Assembly: GCF_000716445.1 (NCBI RefSeq)
Contig: NZ_JNWK01000015.1
Location: forward strand, 62,001-126,000
Direction of reading: 5' to 3'
Origin: Streptomyces wedmorensis
Lineage (GTDB): Bacteria; Actinomycetota; Actinomycetes; Streptomycetales; Streptomycetaceae
Length of the DNA stretch: 64,000 nt
Below, piece by piece: positions 20,661 to 30,540 of this stretch. The translations under genes and the position numbers were made by a program. The notes below the pieces were generated by a model, which saw only the letters and a program-made list of their open reading frames with translations, was not told where the DNA came from and did not search any database. Each line of letters opens with the position of its first letter. The first letter of the stretch is position 1.

Positions 20661-20716
20661 TGTGCCCCCTCCCTGATCGCAAGTCTGTTTGTGCAGGCTA
20701 TCGGGTGGCACTGACA

Positions 20717-20758
20717 ACGCAGCGGGCCGACGGGGTGTGTCCCGTCGGCCCGCTGCGT
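20717..20758. terminator. Terminator between yebC and ruvC
   Basis: A perfect 18-bp stem (arms 20717-20734 and 20741-20758) with loop GTGTGT lies 13 bases past the yebC stop on the minus strand. Confidence 0.85.
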
Positions 20759-20771
20759 GGAAGGACCGCGA

Positions 20772-21524
20772 TCAGGCGTCGACCTTCTCCATGACCTCGT
20801 CGCTGACGTCGAAGTTGGCGAAGACGTTCTGCACGTCGTCGCTGTCCTCCAGCGCGTCGATCAGCTTGAACATCTTGCGCGCGCCGTCTTCGTCGAGCTC
20901 GACCTGCATGGTCGGAACGAAGCTGGACTCGGCCGAGTCGTAGTCGATGCCGGCCTCCTGGAGGGCGGTACGGACCGCGACCAGGTCGGTGGCCTCGCTG
21001 ATGATCTCGAAGGACTCACCGAGGTCGTTGACCTCCTCGGCACCGGCCTCGAGCACCGACTCCAGGACGTCGTCCTCGGACAGCTCGCCCTTGGGGAGCA
21101 CGACGACGCCCTTGCGGTTGAACAGGTACGAGACCGAACCCGGGTCCGCCATGGAGCCGCCGTTGCGGGTCATGGCCACGCGCACGTCGGAAGCGGCGCG
21201 GTTGCGGTTGTCGGTGAGGCACTCGATGAGCACCGCGACACCGTTCGGGCCGTAGCCCTCGTACATGATCGTGGCGTAGTCGACGCCGCCGGCCTCGAGG
21301 CCGCCGCCGCGCTTGACCGCGGAGTCGATGTTCTTGTTCGGGACCGAGCTCTTCTTCGCCTTCTGGATGGCGTCGTAGAGCGTCGGGTTACCGTCCGGGT
21401 CGGCACCGCCGGTGCGGGCCGCGACCTCGATGTTCTTGATCAGCTTCGCGAAGAGCTTGCCGCGCTTGGCGTCGATCACGGCCTTCTTGTGCTTCGTCGT
21501 AGCCCATTTAGAGTGGCCGGACAT
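20772..21524 (-). CDS. yebC: YebC/PmpR family (TACO1) regulator
   Basis: A 250-residue protein of the widespread TACO1/YebC family, described in various bacteria as a transcriptional regulator and more recently linked to translation of proline-rich stretches. The signatures are [20 protein letters not shown] at the N-terminus, [32 protein letters not shown] and NRKGVVVL. The length is typical. It follows pdxS-pdxT on the same strand and ends at the 20717-20758 terminator, the same arrangement as in mycobacteria. Confidence 0.95.
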   Translation of the reverse strand: MSGHSKWATTKHKKAVIDAKRGKLFAKLIKNIEVAARTGGADPDGNPTLYDAIQKAKKSSVPNKNIDSAVKRGGGLEAGGVDYATIMYEGYGPNGVAVLIECLTDNRNRAASDVRVAMTRNGGSMADPGSVSYLFNRKGVVVLPKGELSEDDVLESVLEAGAEEVNDLGESFEIISEATDLVAVRTALQEAGIDYDSAESSFVPTMQVELDEDGARKMFKLIDALEDSDDVQNVFANFDVSDEVMEKVDA

Positions 21525-21586
21525 CTGCCTGTCTCCTTCGCGTAACCCATTTCTGAACGAACCCCAGAGATCCTACCGGGATCCGA

Positions 21587-22180
21587 TCAGCCCGAAGCGC
21601 GCACCATGTCGACGAACAGGGCGTGAATCCGGTGGTCCCCCGTGAGCTCGGGGTGGAACGAGGTCGCGAGGGCGTTGCCCTGCCGTACGGCGACGATGTG
21701 ACCGCCGTGCTCGGCCAGGACCTCGACCTCGGCACCGACGGACTCGACCCACGGGGCGCGGATGAAGACGCCCTCGACGGGGCCGTCCTCGATGCCCGTG
21801 ACGGTGACGCCCGCCTCGAACGACTCGTTCTGACGTCCGAAGGCGTTGCGGCGGACGATCATGTCGATGCCGCCGAAGGTCTCCTGGCCCGAACGCGGGT
21901 CGAGGATCTTGTCGGCCAGCATGATCAGACCGGCGCAGGTGCCGTAGACCGGCATGCCCGCGGCGATGCGCTCGCGCAGCGGCTCCATGAGGCCGAAGAG
22001 CACGGCCAGCTTGGAGATGGTGGTGGACTCACCACCGGGGATGACCAGGCCGTCGACCTCGGCGAGCTCCTCGGGGCGCCTCACCGGCCTGGCCACGGCG
22101 TCAGCCGCGGCCAGGGCGATCAGGTGCTCCCGTACGTCACCCTGGAGAGCCAGGACACCAATGACGGGAGAGGGGTTCAT
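21587..22180 (-). CDS. pdxT: Pyridoxal 5'-phosphate synthase glutaminase subunit PdxT
   Basis: Supplies ammonia from glutamine to PdxS in PLP synthesis. The 197-residue class I glutamine amidotransferase has [17 protein letters not shown], the oxyanion motif [10 protein letters not shown], the nucleophile Cys in [14 protein letters not shown], and the His-Glu pair in [15 protein letters not shown]. It starts 6 bases after the pdxS stop, so the two subunits are co-produced. YebC follows on the same transcript. Confidence 0.97.
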   Translation of the reverse strand: MNPSPVIGVLALQGDVREHLIALAAADAVARPVRRPEELAEVDGLVIPGGESTTISKLAVLFGLMEPLRERIAAGMPVYGTCAGLIMLADKILDPRSGQETFGGIDMIVRRNAFGRQNESFEAGVTVTGIEDGPVEGVFIRAPWVESVGAEVEVLAEHGGHIVAVRQGNALATSFHPELTGDHRIHALFVDMVRASG

Positions 22181-22186
22181 CGGTGC

Positions 22187-23101
22187 TTACCAGCCCCGGT
22201 TGGCGTAGCGCTCGGACTCGGGGAGGGTGTCGCAGTTGATGCCGACCATGGCCTCGCCCAGGTTGCGGGAGGCGTCCGCGATGATCTTCGGGTCGTCGTA
22301 GAAGGTGGTGGCCTTCACGATGGCGGCGGCACGCTTGGCCGGGTCGCCCGACTTGAAGATGCCGGAGCCGACGAAGACGCCCTCGGCACCGAGCTGACGC
22401 ATGAGAGCGGCGTCGGCCGGGGTGGCGACGCCACCGGCGGAGAACAGCACGACCGGCAGCTTGCCGAGCTCGGCGACCTCCTTGACGAGCTCGTACGGGG
22501 CGCGCAGCTCCTTGGCGGCGGCGAACAGCTCGTTGTTGTCGAAGCCGCGCAGCTTGGCGATCTCGTTCTTGATCTGGCGCAGGTGGCGGACGGCCTCGAC
22601 GACGTTGCCGGTGCCGGCCTCGCCCTTGGAGCGGATCATGGCCGCGCCCTCGGCGATGCGGCGCAGGGCCTCGCCCAGGTTGGTGGCGCCACAGACGAAG
22701 GGGGTCGTGAAGGCCCACTTGTCGGAGTGGTTGACCTCGTCGGCCGGGGTCAGGACCTCGGACTCGTCGATGTAGTCGACGCCGAGGGACTGGAGGACCT
22801 GGGCCTCGACGAAGTGACCGATGCGGGACTTGGCCATGACCGGGATGGACACCGCGCCGATGATCTCTTCGATCATGTTCGGGTCGGACATGCGGGCCAC
22901 GCCGCCGTCCTTGCGGATGTCCGCGGGGACCCGCTCCAGGGCCATGACGGCCACGGCGCCGGCGTCCTCGGCGATCTTCGCCTGCTCGGCGTTGACCACG
23001 TCCATGATCACGCCGCCCTTGAGCTGCTCGGCCATGCCGCGCTTCACACGGGCGGTGCCGGTCTCGGGGGACTGGGGGGAGGGGGAAGGCGTGGTGGACA
23101 C
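22187..23101 (-). CDS. pdxS: Pyridoxal 5'-phosphate synthase lyase subunit PdxS
   Basis: Builds PLP from ribose 5-phosphate, glyceraldehyde 3-phosphate and ammonia. The 304-residue (beta/alpha)8 protein shows [36 protein letters not shown] and [14 protein letters not shown] (lysine active sites), and [21 protein letters not shown] at 23101 (VSTTPSPSP) was chosen because GAGG lies five bases upstream; the frame runs open far beyond as a shadow. A short Ser/Pro-rich N-terminal tail precedes the core. It is the first gene of pdxS-pdxT-yebC. Confidence 0.97.
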   Translation of the reverse strand: MSTTPSPSPQSPETGTARVKRGMAEQLKGGVIMDVVNAEQAKIAEDAGAVAVMALERVPADIRKDGGVARMSDPNMIEEIIGAVSIPVMAKSRIGHFVEAQVLQSLGVDYIDESEVLTPADEVNHSDKWAFTTPFVCGATNLGEALRRIAEGAAMIRSKGEAGTGNVVEAVRHLRQIKNEIAKLRGFDNNELFAAAKELRAPYELVKEVAELGKLPVVLFSAGGVATPADAALMRQLGAEGVFVGSGIFKSGDPAKRAAAIVKATTFYDDPKIIADASRNLGEAMVGINCDTLPESERYANRGW

Positions 23102-23217
23102 AAGTACCTCACTCGTGACAACAGCGATTGACGACAAGAGCGAGGAAACAGTCCACCTGCGGTCCACAGCAAGGGCCAATGTGGACCCGGTGGATCGTTT
23201 TCGCAGGTTACGGGGCG

Positions 23218-23760
23218 TCAGGCCGGACGATCGGCAAGGGCCACCGGCGGCTCGTCGTCCATTTCGAAGGCCAGCGGGAACGGCGCGTGGCCCGCAAGCC
23301 GGAACCACCGGACCTTGCGGTGGCGGCGCAGGGCGCGGGCCGCCCGCACCGCGTCGTTGTGGAAGCGCCGGGCCATCGGCACCCGGCGCACGGCCTGCGC
23401 GAGCTCCCCCGCCGCCTCCTCGCCGCCCGGTGCCTGCCGTACGAGCTCCACCTGCTCGGGCTCCCCGAACACGGCCCGCAAGGCCTGGCTGAGTTCGCTC
23501 TCGGCGACCTCCCGGTGATCCTCCTCTGCCTGCCGGGCCGCGTGCGCGGCCTCGTACAGCACGATCGACGCGGCCGGATCGAGGACACCGGACGTGGCGA
23601 GCTCCTGGGTGACCGAGGCCCGCCGCAGCAACTGCGCGTCCAGGGCCGCGCGGGCCGCGTCGATGCGAGAGTGCAGCCGGTCGAGCCGCCCGGCGGTCCA
23701 GCTCAGGTAGACGCCGATGAAGATCAGCGCGACGACGGTCCAGATCAGGGTTTCGGTCAC
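23218..23760 (-). CDS. Single-pass membrane protein, LemA-like, function unknown
   Basis: A 180-residue protein starting [20 protein letters not shown], one N-terminal membrane helix. A long helical cytoplasmic or extracytoplasmic region follows ([40 protein letters not shown]) that resembles the helical core of LemA proteins, then a C-terminal part rich in Arg and Ala ([20 protein letters not shown]). The motif [13 protein letters not shown] is typical of LemA-like proteins. It is followed on the same strand by pdxS after 116 bases. A protein of this type adjacent to pdxS is common in Streptomyces. No function can be assigned. Confidence 0.8.
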   Translation of the reverse strand: MTETLIWTVVALIFIGVYLSWTAGRLDRLHSRIDAARAALDAQLLRRASVTQELATSGVLDPAASIVLYEAAHAARQAEEDHREVAESELSQALRAVFGEPEQVELVRQAPGGEEAAGELAQAVRRVPMARRFHNDAVRAARALRRHRKVRWFRLAGHAPFPLAFEMDDEPPVALADRPA

Positions 23761-23771
23761 GGGCGCACAGG

Positions 23772-24407
23772 CTACCGGGGCGGCGGCAGCGTCCCTTCCC
23801 AAACCCCCCGGTCATGGGCGAACAGGACACGTGCGGGACGACCGCCGGCGAGCTCGCCGAGCCGGTCGAGCCAGGGCCGGTACGGCCTCGCGAACTCGTC
23901 GGCGAAGTCGTACGCCTGCCCCGCCAGGACCGTGACCCGGTCACCGTGGTCGAGGACCAGCGACTGATGGCCCTCCGTGTGGCCCGGAGTCGGCACGATC
24001 AGCACGCCCGGCGCGATCTCGTGCTCGCCGTCCAGCTCCTCGTACCGCACGCCCGGCAGCAGCGAGTCGATCGTGTAGCCGCCGGCCCGGGCGACCGCCA
24101 GCTCCGTCCGCTGCACCAGGACGGGCGTCTGCGGGAACCTCTGGTTCCCGCCGATGTGATCGAAGTGCAGGTGGCAGTTGACCACGACGTCCACGTCGGC
24201 CGGGCCCACGGGCAGGGCGTGCCGCACCGGCCGGTAATGGGCGTCCGTCTCCGGGGAACCCGTTCCCACGCCGGTGTCGAACAGCAGCCGGACGCCGGAG
24301 TGCCGCACGACGTGACCCAGGACCGGCTCGACCCGTACGCCCGGGCCTCCCCACTCCTCCGCCGGCCGCCGCAGCTCCCCCAACTCCACCCTCACGACCC
24401 CACCCAT
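23772..24407 (-). CDS. MBL-fold metallohydrolase, N-acyl-homoserine-lactonase-like group
   Basis: A 211-residue zinc hydrolase starting [15 protein letters not shown]. Metal ligands are visible: [12 protein letters not shown] (HxHxDH), [11 protein letters not shown] and the later LFAHDRGVW, plus [10 protein letters not shown] near the N-terminus. The spacing resembles AiiA/AttM-type lactonases, but substrate specificity cannot be read, so quorum quenching should not be assumed. Start 24407 was preferred to 24440 because GGTAGGGGG precedes it. It lies 11 bases upstream of the LemA-like gene on the same strand and is divergent from ctaC. Confidence 0.82.
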   Translation of the reverse strand: MGGVVRVELGELRRPAEEWGGPGVRVEPVLGHVVRHSGVRLLFDTGVGTGSPETDAHYRPVRHALPVGPADVDVVVNCHLHFDHIGGNQRFPQTPVLVQRTELAVARAGGYTIDSLLPGVRYEELDGEHEIAPGVLIVPTPGHTEGHQSLVLDHGDRVTVLAGQAYDFADEFARPYRPWLDRLGELAGGRPARVLFAHDRGVWEGTLPPPR

Positions 24408-24765
24408 CCCCCTACCCTTCCCCCACCCCACAGGGCGCAACCGCCCCCTCGACCCCCCACCCGCGGCCTTCGCCTACCGCGCACGGGCCTCCGCCCCGCG
24501 TGAGCCCCCGTCAGGAGTGGTGTCCGGGGCGTCGGCAGACGGCCGAACGGAGGTGTGCGACACACCTGCGGAAGGCTGGAGTCCACCCCTTCGGGGGCCC
24601 GGACGGCGCGTTGGGCACCCTCCCCGCGCGACCCCAAATAGCGTCCAGTAGGGTTTGGTCCGCATAAACATCCAAACCCCTGCCCGCGGCCGGGGCGGCG
24701 ACCGACCAGCGAGACGGACGGCCGTGGCCGACCAACGCGGGCCGAGACTCTCGGGAAGGCGCTAC
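24408..24765. other. Divergent intergenic region between MBL gene and ctaC
   Basis: There is no credible gene in these 358 bases. The region should hold the promoter of the ctaC-ctaD-ctaF operon and possibly that of the MBL gene; I find no convincing -35/-10 pair. The ribosome site GGGAAGG for ctaC is near its end. It coincides with a break in gene order relative to other actinobacteria. Confidence 0.5.
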
Positions 24766-25731
24766 GTGAGTCCCAACGGCTCCGACCGCTCGTCGCGGCG
24801 CCCGATGCGGCGGAAGCTGCCGCAGGTGCTGACTGCGGGCCTGATCCTGGCGACAGCCACCGGCTGCTCGTACAACTGGGAAGACTTCCCCCGCCTGGGT
24901 ATGCCCACTCCGGTCACGGAAGAGGCACCTACGATCCTCTCCCTCTGGCAGGGCTCGTGGGCGGCTGCGCTCGTCACGGGCGTCCTGGTGTGGGGGCTGA
25001 TCCTGTGGTCCGTCATCTTCCACCGGCGCAGCCGCACCAAGGTAGAGGTACCCCCGCAGACGCGGTACAACATGCCCATCGAGGCGCTGTACACGGTGAC
25101 GCCACTCATCATCGTGTCGGTCCTCTTCTACTTCACCGCGCGCGACGAGTCGAAGCTCCTTTCGCTCGCCGACAAGCCGGCCCACACCATCAACGTGGTC
25201 GGCTATCAGTGGAGCTGGGGCTTCAACTACATCGAGAACGTGCCGGGTGTGACGGGTGACGCGCAGACGGCCCCGAACCTCGACGCCATCCCGGACAAGT
25301 TCCAGGACGACTTCCCGGCCAACGCCGGCGGTGTCTACGACGCCGGTATCCCCGGCGACCGGAACCCGCAGACCGGCAACCCGGGCCCGACCCTGTGGCT
25401 GCCGAAGGGCGAGAAGGTCCGGTTCGTCCTGACCTCCCGTGATGTCATCCACTCCTTCTGGGTGGTCCCCTTCCTGTTCAAGCAGGACGTCATCCCGGGG
25501 CACACCAACGCCTTCGAGGTGACCCCGAACCAGGAGGGCACCTTCCTCGGCAAGTGCGCCGAGCTGTGCGGTGTCGACCACTCCCGGATGCTCTTCAACG
25601 TCAAGGTGGTCTCCCCGGAGCGCTACCAGCAGCACCTGAAGGAGCTGGCCGAGAAGGGGCAGACCGGCTACATCCCGTCTGGCATCGAGCAGACGGACCC
25701 GGCCAGGAATGCGGAGAAGAACCAACTGTGA
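24766..25731 (+). CDS. ctaC: Cytochrome c oxidase subunit II (lipoprotein)
   Basis: Carries the CuA centre that accepts electrons from the bcc complex in the aa3 oxidase. The ~321 residues start [10 protein letters not shown]. The signal peptide ends in a lipobox (ILATATGC, Cys about residue 34), as in actinobacterial CtaC, followed by two membrane helices ([36 protein letters not shown]). The CuA domain carries [18 protein letters not shown], and the ligand set [15 protein letters not shown] at 24766 is preceded by GGGAAGG. The stop overlaps the ctaD start (GTGA). Confidence 0.96.
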   Translation: MSPNGSDRSSRRPMRRKLPQVLTAGLILATATGCSYNWEDFPRLGMPTPVTEEAPTILSLWQGSWAAALVTGVLVWGLILWSVIFHRRSRTKVEVPPQTRYNMPIEALYTVTPLIIVSVLFYFTARDESKLLSLADKPAHTINVVGYQWSWGFNYIENVPGVTGDAQTAPNLDAIPDKFQDDFPANAGGVYDAGIPGDRNPQTGNPGPTLWLPKGEKVRFVLTSRDVIHSFWVVPFLFKQDVIPGHTNAFEVTPNQEGTFLGKCAELCGVDHSRMLFNVKVVSPERYQQHLKELAEKGQTGYIPSGIEQTDPARNAEKNQL

Positions 25732-27464
25732 GCATCCACAACGAAACCCAGGGTGCCGCCGCAGCTGAGGACTCGTACGAGAACGAGCTGCCCGTACGGC
25801 GCAAGCAGCCCGGCAACGTCGTGATCAAGTGGCTGACCACCACCGACCACAAGACGATCGGCACGCTCTACCTGGTCACGTCGTTCGTCTTCTTCTGCAT
25901 CGGCGGACTCATGGCGCTCTTCATGCGCGCCGAGCTGGCCCGTCCGGGTACGCAGATCATGTCGAACGAGCAGTTCAACCAGGCGTTCACGATGCACGGC
26001 ACGATCATGCTGCTGATGTTCGCGACGCCGCTGTTCGCCGGATTCGCGAACTGGATCATGCCGCTGCAGATCGGCGCGCCCGACGTGGCGTTCCCGCGGC
26101 TGAACATGTTCGCCTACTGGCTGTACCTCTTCGGCTCGATCATGGCGGTCGGTGGCTTCCTCACCCCGCAGGGTGCGGCCGACTTCGGCTGGTTCGCCTA
26201 CTCCCCGCTGTCGGACGCAGTCCGCTCGCCGGGTGTCGGCGCCGACCTCTGGATCATGGGTCTGGCCTTCTCCGGCTTCGGCACGATCCTCGGCTCGGTC
26301 AACTTCATCACCACGATCATCTGCATGCGCGCCCCCGGCATGACGATGTTCCGCATGCCGATCTTCACCTGGAACGTGCTGCTGACCGGTGTCCTGGTCC
26401 TGCTCGCCTTCCCGGTGCTGGCGGCCGCGCTGTTCGCCCTGGAGGCGGACCGCAAGTTCGGTGCCCACGTCTTCGACGCGGCCAACGGCGGCGCCCTGCT
26501 GTGGCAACACCTCTTCTGGTTCTTCGGACACCCAGAGGTGTACATCATCGCCTTGCCCTTCTTCGGCATCGTCTCCGAGGTCATCCCGGTCTTCAGCCGC
26601 AAGCCGATGTTCGGCTACATCGGTCTGGTGGCCGCGACCATCGCGATCGCCGGTCTGTCCGTGACGGTGTGGGCGCACCACATGTACGTCACGGGCGGCG
26701 TGCTCCTGCCGTTCTTCTCCTTCATGACGTTCCTCATCGCCGTACCGACCGGTGTGAAGTTCTTCAACTGGATCGGAACGATGTGGAAGGGCTCGTTGTC
26801 CTTCGAGACACCGATGCTCTGGACGATCGGCTTCCTGATCACCTTCACCTTCGGTGGTCTGACCGGCGTCATCCTGGCCTCGCCGCCGATGGACTTCCAC
26901 GTCTCCGACTCGTACTTCGTCGTCGCGCACTTCCACTACGTCGTCTTCGGCACCGTGGTCTTCGCGATGTTCGCCGGGTTCCACTTCTGGTGGCCGAAGT
27001 TCACGGGCAAGATGCTGGACGAGCGGCTCGGCAAGATGACGTTCTGGACGCTGTTCGTCGGCTTCCACGGCACCTTCCTGGTGCAGCACTGGCTCGGTGC
27101 CGAGGGCATGCCGCGTCGTTACGCGGACTACCTCGACGCCGACGGCTTCACCGCGCTGAACACGATCTCGACGATCTCCTCCTTCCTGCTCGGTCTGTCG
27201 ATCCTGCCGTTCCTCTACAACGTCTGGAAGACCGCCAAGTACGGCAAGAAGATCGAGGTCGACGACCCGTGGGGCTACGGCCGTTCGCTCGAGTGGGCGA
27301 CCTCCTGCCCGCCGCCGCGGCACAACTTCCTCACCCTGCCGCGGATCCGTTCGGAATCCCCGGCGTTCGACCTGCACCACCCTGAGATCGCAGCTGTCGA
27401 CCAGCTCGAGAACAAGCCGCACGAGGCCGCGGCCCTCACGGGCAGCAAGGAGGCCGGCAAGTGA
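25728..27464 (+). CDS. ctaD: Cytochrome c oxidase subunit I
   Basis: The catalytic haem a/a3-CuB subunit of aa3 oxidase, reducing O2 to water with proton pumping. The 578 residues carry twelve membrane helices, ligand histidines in [12 protein letters not shown], the CuB/cross-linked Tyr motif [29 protein letters not shown], and [10 protein letters not shown]. The start GTG at 25728 overlaps the ctaC stop; an upstream-extended frame to 25554 is a shadow of ctaC. The stop overlaps the ctaF start (GTGA), so ctaC, ctaD and ctaF are translationally coupled. Confidence 0.97.
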   Translation: MSIHNETQGAAAAEDSYENELPVRRKQPGNVVIKWLTTTDHKTIGTLYLVTSFVFFCIGGLMALFMRAELARPGTQIMSNEQFNQAFTMHGTIMLLMFATPLFAGFANWIMPLQIGAPDVAFPRLNMFAYWLYLFGSIMAVGGFLTPQGAADFGWFAYSPLSDAVRSPGVGADLWIMGLAFSGFGTILGSVNFITTIICMRAPGMTMFRMPIFTWNVLLTGVLVLLAFPVLAAALFALEADRKFGAHVFDAANGGALLWQHLFWFFGHPEVYIIALPFFGIVSEVIPVFSRKPMFGYIGLVAATIAIAGLSVTVWAHHMYVTGGVLLPFFSFMTFLIAVPTGVKFFNWIGTMWKGSLSFETPMLWTIGFLITFTFGGLTGVILASPPMDFHVSDSYFVVAHFHYVVFGTVVFAMFAGFHFWWPKFTGKMLDERLGKMTFWTLFVGFHGTFLVQHWLGAEGMPRRYADYLDADGFTALNTISTISSFLLGLSILPFLYNVWKTAKYGKKIEVDDPWGYGRSLEWATSCPPPRHNFLTLPRIRSESPAFDLHHPEIAAVDQLENKPHEAAALTGSKEAGK

Positions 27465-27859
27465 AGATCCAGGGCAAGATGTTCATCTGGCTGAGCGTCT
27501 TCATCCTTGCCATGGCGATCCTCTACGGCGTCTGGTCCAAGGAGCCGGTCGGCACGACGGCGCTCTTCCTGGCCTTCGGCCTGTCCATCATGATCGGCTA
27601 CTACCTGGCCTTCACGGCCAGGCGTGTCGACGCGATGGCGCAGGACGACAAGGAGGCGGACGTCGCGGACGAGGCCGGCGAGGTGGGCTTCTTCGCCCCC
27701 CACAGCTGGCAGCCGCTCTCGCTGGCGGTCGGCGGCGCGCTCGCCTTCCTCGCCATCGCGATGGGCTGGTGGATCCTGTACTTCTCCGCCCCGCTGATCC
27801 TCGTCGGCCTGTTCGGCTGGGTCTTCGAGTTCTACCGCGGCGAGAACCAGAACCAGTAG
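27461..27859 (+). CDS. ctaF: Cytochrome c oxidase subunit IV (actinobacterial CtaF)
   Basis: A 132-residue accessory subunit specific to actinobacterial aa3 oxidase. Four hydrophobic segments: [58 protein letters not shown] and [20 protein letters not shown]. The start GTG overlaps the ctaD stop (GTGA). It ends the ctaC-ctaD-ctaF operon and is followed by a classic intrinsic terminator. Confidence 0.95.
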   Translation: MKIQGKMFIWLSVFILAMAILYGVWSKEPVGTTALFLAFGLSIMIGYYLAFTARRVDAMAQDDKEADVADEAGEVGFFAPHSWQPLSLAVGGALAFLAIAMGWWILYFSAPLILVGLFGWVFEFYRGENQNQ

Positions 27860-27888
27860 CAGTACCCCGCTCCGCACCGGAGCACACC

Positions 27889-27934
27889 GAGGGGCCCGGA
27901 CACTTCGTCACCGAAGTGTCCGGGCCCCTCTTTT
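27889..27934 (+). terminator. Intrinsic terminator of the ctaCDF operon
   Basis: A perfect 19-bp stem (arms 27889-27907 and 27912-27930, loop TCAC) is followed at once by TTTT. It is one of the few in the window with a T-tract. Confidence 0.92.
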
Positions 27935-27981
27935 GCAGCACTCGGCGCGCTGGTCGTGAGGAATGTCCTTAGCGTGAAGTC

Positions 27982-29235
27982 ATGAACGACACGCCGCGCA
28001 TTCGGACCTTTCTGAGCTGCACTCTTCTGGTCGTCACCGTCACCGCGGCCGCCACCGCGTGTGCGGGCTCCGACGGCCATCCGCTGTCCGCGAAGGCGTA
28101 CGACGCGGCGGACCAGCTCGCGGTCAACGCCCCCGCCGACGGAGCCAAGGCGGACCCCGAGAAGCCCCTGGAGATCACCGCCAAGGGTGACGACGGCCGG
28201 ATCACCGACGTCACGGCCACCGACGCCTCAGGACGCCACCTCGCGGGCGAACTCACCGCGGACGGGCAGCGCTGGCGCTCCACGGTCGCCCTCGCGGCCG
28301 GCGCCCGCTACACCGTCCGGGTGGCCACGGAGGACGGTGACGGCGCTCCAGGCGCCCGTACGTTCACCTTCGAGACGGCTCCGGCCAAACGGGGCCTCAC
28401 CGCGACCTTCGGGCCGCAGGCGGGCACCTACGGAGTCGGCCAGCCGATAACCGCCGACCTCAGCCTCCCCGTCAAGGACCCGAAGGCCCGCGCGGTCGTC
28501 GAACGGGCCCTCAAGGTCCGCTCCACGCCCGCCGTGGAGGGCGCCTGGTACTGGGTGGACGACAAGAAGCTGCACTTCCGCCCGAAGGAGTACTGGCCCG
28601 CCGGCGCCCTCGTCACGGTCACCGGCAACCTGGACGGCCTGAAGGTCGGCGACAAGCTCTACGGCGGCGCCTCCAAGCCCCTGAAGCTCACCATCGGCGA
28701 CCGCATAGAGGCCATCGCCGACGCCGGGTCCCACTACATGACGGTGAAGCGCAACGGAGAAGTGATCAACACCATTCCGGTGACCACCGGCAAACCGGGA
28801 TTCTCCACCCGAAACGGTGTCAAGGTCATCCTCGGCAAGGAGTACTACGTCCGCATGCGCGGCACGAGCATCGGCATAGCCGAGGGCAGCTCGGAGTCGT
28901 ACGACCTGCCGGTCTACTACGCCACCCGGGTCACCTGGAGCGGCGAGTACGTCCACGCCGCGCCCTGGTCGGTCGGCTCGCAGGGCGTGGCGAACGTCAG
29001 CCACGGCTGTGTCGGCATGTCGACCGGGAACGCGGCCTGGTTCTACGAGACCGTCCGCCCCGGCGACATCGTCCGCGTCGTCAACAGCATCGGCGAGACG
29101 ATGGACACCTTCGGCAACGGCTTCGGCGACTGGAACCTGTCCTGGGACAAGTGGCGCGAGGGCAGCGCCCTGGTGGAGGCCGCCGGAAGCCCGGTCGCCC
29201 CCACCGAGAAGGCCCGCCTACGCCCGTCGATCTGA
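27982..29235 (+). CDS. L,D-transpeptidase lipoprotein (Ig-like + YkuD domains)
   Basis: Forms 3-3 peptidoglycan cross-links or anchors proteins to the wall. The 417 residues have a signal peptide with lipobox VTAAATAC (Cys about 27), two Ig-like domains (EITAKGDDGRITDVTATDAS; ATFGPQAGTYGVGQPITADL), and a C-terminal YkuD domain. The catalytic motif HAAPWSVGSQGVANVSHGCVGMS has its nucleophile at about Cys343. This is the actinobacterial Ldt type. TAGCGT lies 6 bases before the ATG, so the transcript may be leaderless. It sits between ctaF and ctaE and is convergent with the receiver-like gene, 5 bases apart. Confidence 0.93.
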   Translation: MNDTPRIRTFLSCTLLVVTVTAAATACAGSDGHPLSAKAYDAADQLAVNAPADGAKADPEKPLEITAKGDDGRITDVTATDASGRHLAGELTADGQRWRSTVALAAGARYTVRVATEDGDGAPGARTFTFETAPAKRGLTATFGPQAGTYGVGQPITADLSLPVKDPKARAVVERALKVRSTPAVEGAWYWVDDKKLHFRPKEYWPAGALVTVTGNLDGLKVGDKLYGGASKPLKLTIGDRIEAIADAGSHYMTVKRNGEVINTIPVTTGKPGFSTRNGVKVILGKEYYVRMRGTSIGIAEGSSESYDLPVYYATRVTWSGEYVHAAPWSVGSQGVANVSHGCVGMSTGNAAWFYETVRPGDIVRVVNSIGETMDTFGNGFGDWNLSWDKWREGSALVEAAGSPVAPTEKARLRPSI

Positions 29236-29240
29236 CCGGC

Positions 29241-29642
29241 TCACGCGTCGATCGACAGGCGCGAGCGCAGCAGGGACGCCAGGGACGCCGCGAACTCCAC
29301 CGGTTCCACCGGAAGGGTCACCGCGGCGTCCGCGCGGCTCCAGGTGGCCAGCCAGGCGTCCTGCGGGCGCCCGATCAGCAGCAGCACCGGCGGGCAGCGG
29401 AAGACCTCGTCCTTGATCTGCCGGCAGACGCCCATGCCGCCCGCGGGCACCGCCTCGCCGTCCAGGACGCACACGTCGATGCCGCCCTCCTCCAGGCGCT
29501 TGAGCACCGCCGGGAGCGTCGCGCACTCCACGAACTCGACCGGGGGAACGTCGGCCGCCGGCCTGCGCCCGGCCGCGAGGCGTACCTGCTCGCGGGTGTT
29601 CGCGTCGTCGCTGTAGAGCAGGACCGTGGCACTCGACTGCAT
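29241..29642 (-). CDS. Degenerate response-regulator receiver domain protein
   Basis: A stand-alone receiver-type domain of 133 residues beginning MQSSATVLLYSDDANTREQV. The acidic pair (SDD) and a likely phospho-acceptor Asp (DVCVLDGEAVPAGG) are kept. The conserved Thr/Ser (LLLIGRPQDAW) and the Lys-Pro pair (TLPVEPVEF, with Leu where Lys is expected) are missing, so it probably cannot switch in the usual way. There is no output domain. The ATG at 29642 follows GGAGG. It lies between the L,D-transpeptidase and ctaE, on the strand opposite to both. A candidate promoter is TTGACG (29713-29718) and TAGCAT (29692-29697), with a short 15-base spacer. Its role is unknown; it is conserved in this position in related genomes as I recall them. 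Confidence 0.8.
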   Translation of the reverse strand: MQSSATVLLYSDDANTREQVRLAAGRRPAADVPPVEFVECATLPAVLKRLEEGGIDVCVLDGEAVPAGGMGVCRQIKDEVFRCPPVLLLIGRPQDAWLATWSRADAAVTLPVEPVEFAASLASLLRSRLSIDA

Positions 29643-29833
29643 CGTTCCTCCGCGTGGAAGTCCGTGGGATGGTCGTCGATCGATGCGCCGGATGCTACTC
29701 CGCTCCACACCCCGTCAACACCCGTTCAACACCTGTTCGAAGGGTGCTCCGGGGCCCTTCCACTGGGCCGTTCGGGCTGGACACGCACCCCGGACACTCC
29801 GAACGGCACCCCCCGGAGTGAGGGCGGGATAAG

Positions 29834-29854
29834 CGACCGACATAATGTCGGTCG
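29834..29854. promoter_or_regulatory. 21-base palindrome spanning the ctaE start codon
   Basis: CGACCGACAT, one central A, then ATGTCGGTCG: 10-bp arms around one base, with the ATG of ctaE (29845) inside the right arm. It could be an operator or an mRNA hairpin that hides the start; inference only. Confidence 0.5.
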
Positions 29855-30465
29855 TGGCGACAGTAACGACAGTAGAAACAGGGCACGCGCACCCGTCGGT
29901 CAATCGACCGAACCTCACCAGCGTCGGAACCATCATCTGGTTGAGCTCCGAGCTGATGTTCTTCGCGGCCCTCTTCGCGATGTACTTCACCCTGCGATCG
30001 GTGATGGGTGCCGAGTTCTGGGAGGAACAGGCCTCGGCCTTGAACTTCCCGTTCTCGGCGACCAACACCACGATCCTGGTGCTTTCCTCCCTCACCTGTC
30101 AGCTCGGCGTGTTCGCCGCCGAGCGGGGCGACGTGAAGAAGCTCCGGACGTGGTTCATCATCACGTTCGTGATGGGTGCGATCTTCATCGGCGGCCAGGT
30201 CTTCGAGTACACCGAGCTGGTCAAGCACGAGGGCCTCTCGCTCTCGTCCGACCCGTACGGCTCCGTGTTCTACCTGACCACCGGCTTCCACGGCCTGCAC
30301 GTGACGGGCGGTCTCATCGCCTTCCTGCTGGTCCTCGGCCGGACGTACGCCGCCAAGAGGTTCACTCACGAGCAGGCAACCGCCGCCATCGTCGTGTCCT
30401 ACTACTGGCACTTCGTCGATGTCGTCTGGATCGGCCTCTTCGCCACGATCTACATGATCAAGTAA
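29845..30465 (+). CDS. ctaE: Cytochrome c oxidase subunit III
   Basis: Structural subunit of aa3 oxidase. The 206 residues have five membrane helices: [79 protein letters not shown] and [19 protein letters not shown]. These carry the subunit III motifs FHGLHV and WHFVDVVW. Two starts are possible: ATG 29845 ([11 protein letters not shown]) and GTG 29854 (three codons later); neither has a strong ribosome site. It is the first gene of ctaE-qcrC-qcrA-qcrB, an arrangement conserved across actinobacteria. Confidence 0.95.
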   Translation: MSVVATVTTVETGHAHPSVNRPNLTSVGTIIWLSSELMFFAALFAMYFTLRSVMGAEFWEEQASALNFPFSATNTTILVLSSLTCQLGVFAAERGDVKKLRTWFIITFVMGAIFIGGQVFEYTELVKHEGLSLSSDPYGSVFYLTTGFHGLHVTGGLIAFLLVLGRTYAAKRFTHEQATAAIVVSYYWHFVDVVWIGLFATIYMIK

Positions 30466-30540
30466 TCGGCGCCGCCGACACCGGCGGACCGAGACATCCA
30501 GCAAGCATCGACGCAGAAGATCCTGACACCGGGGTAATCC

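Noticed and set aside
22187..23944. Long open frame including pdxS and about 280 extra codons
   Set aside because: The extra part shadows the LemA-like gene in another frame; PdxS begins at GTG 23101.
23772..24407. Quorum-quenching AHL lactonase
   Set aside because: Metal ligands fit, but the MBL superfamily is broad; sequence alone cannot show the substrate, so only the family was called.
24408..24765. Promoter of ctaC
   Set aside because: No convincing -35/-10 pair was found; TAGGGT at 24649 lacks a matching -35, so only the intergenic region was recorded.
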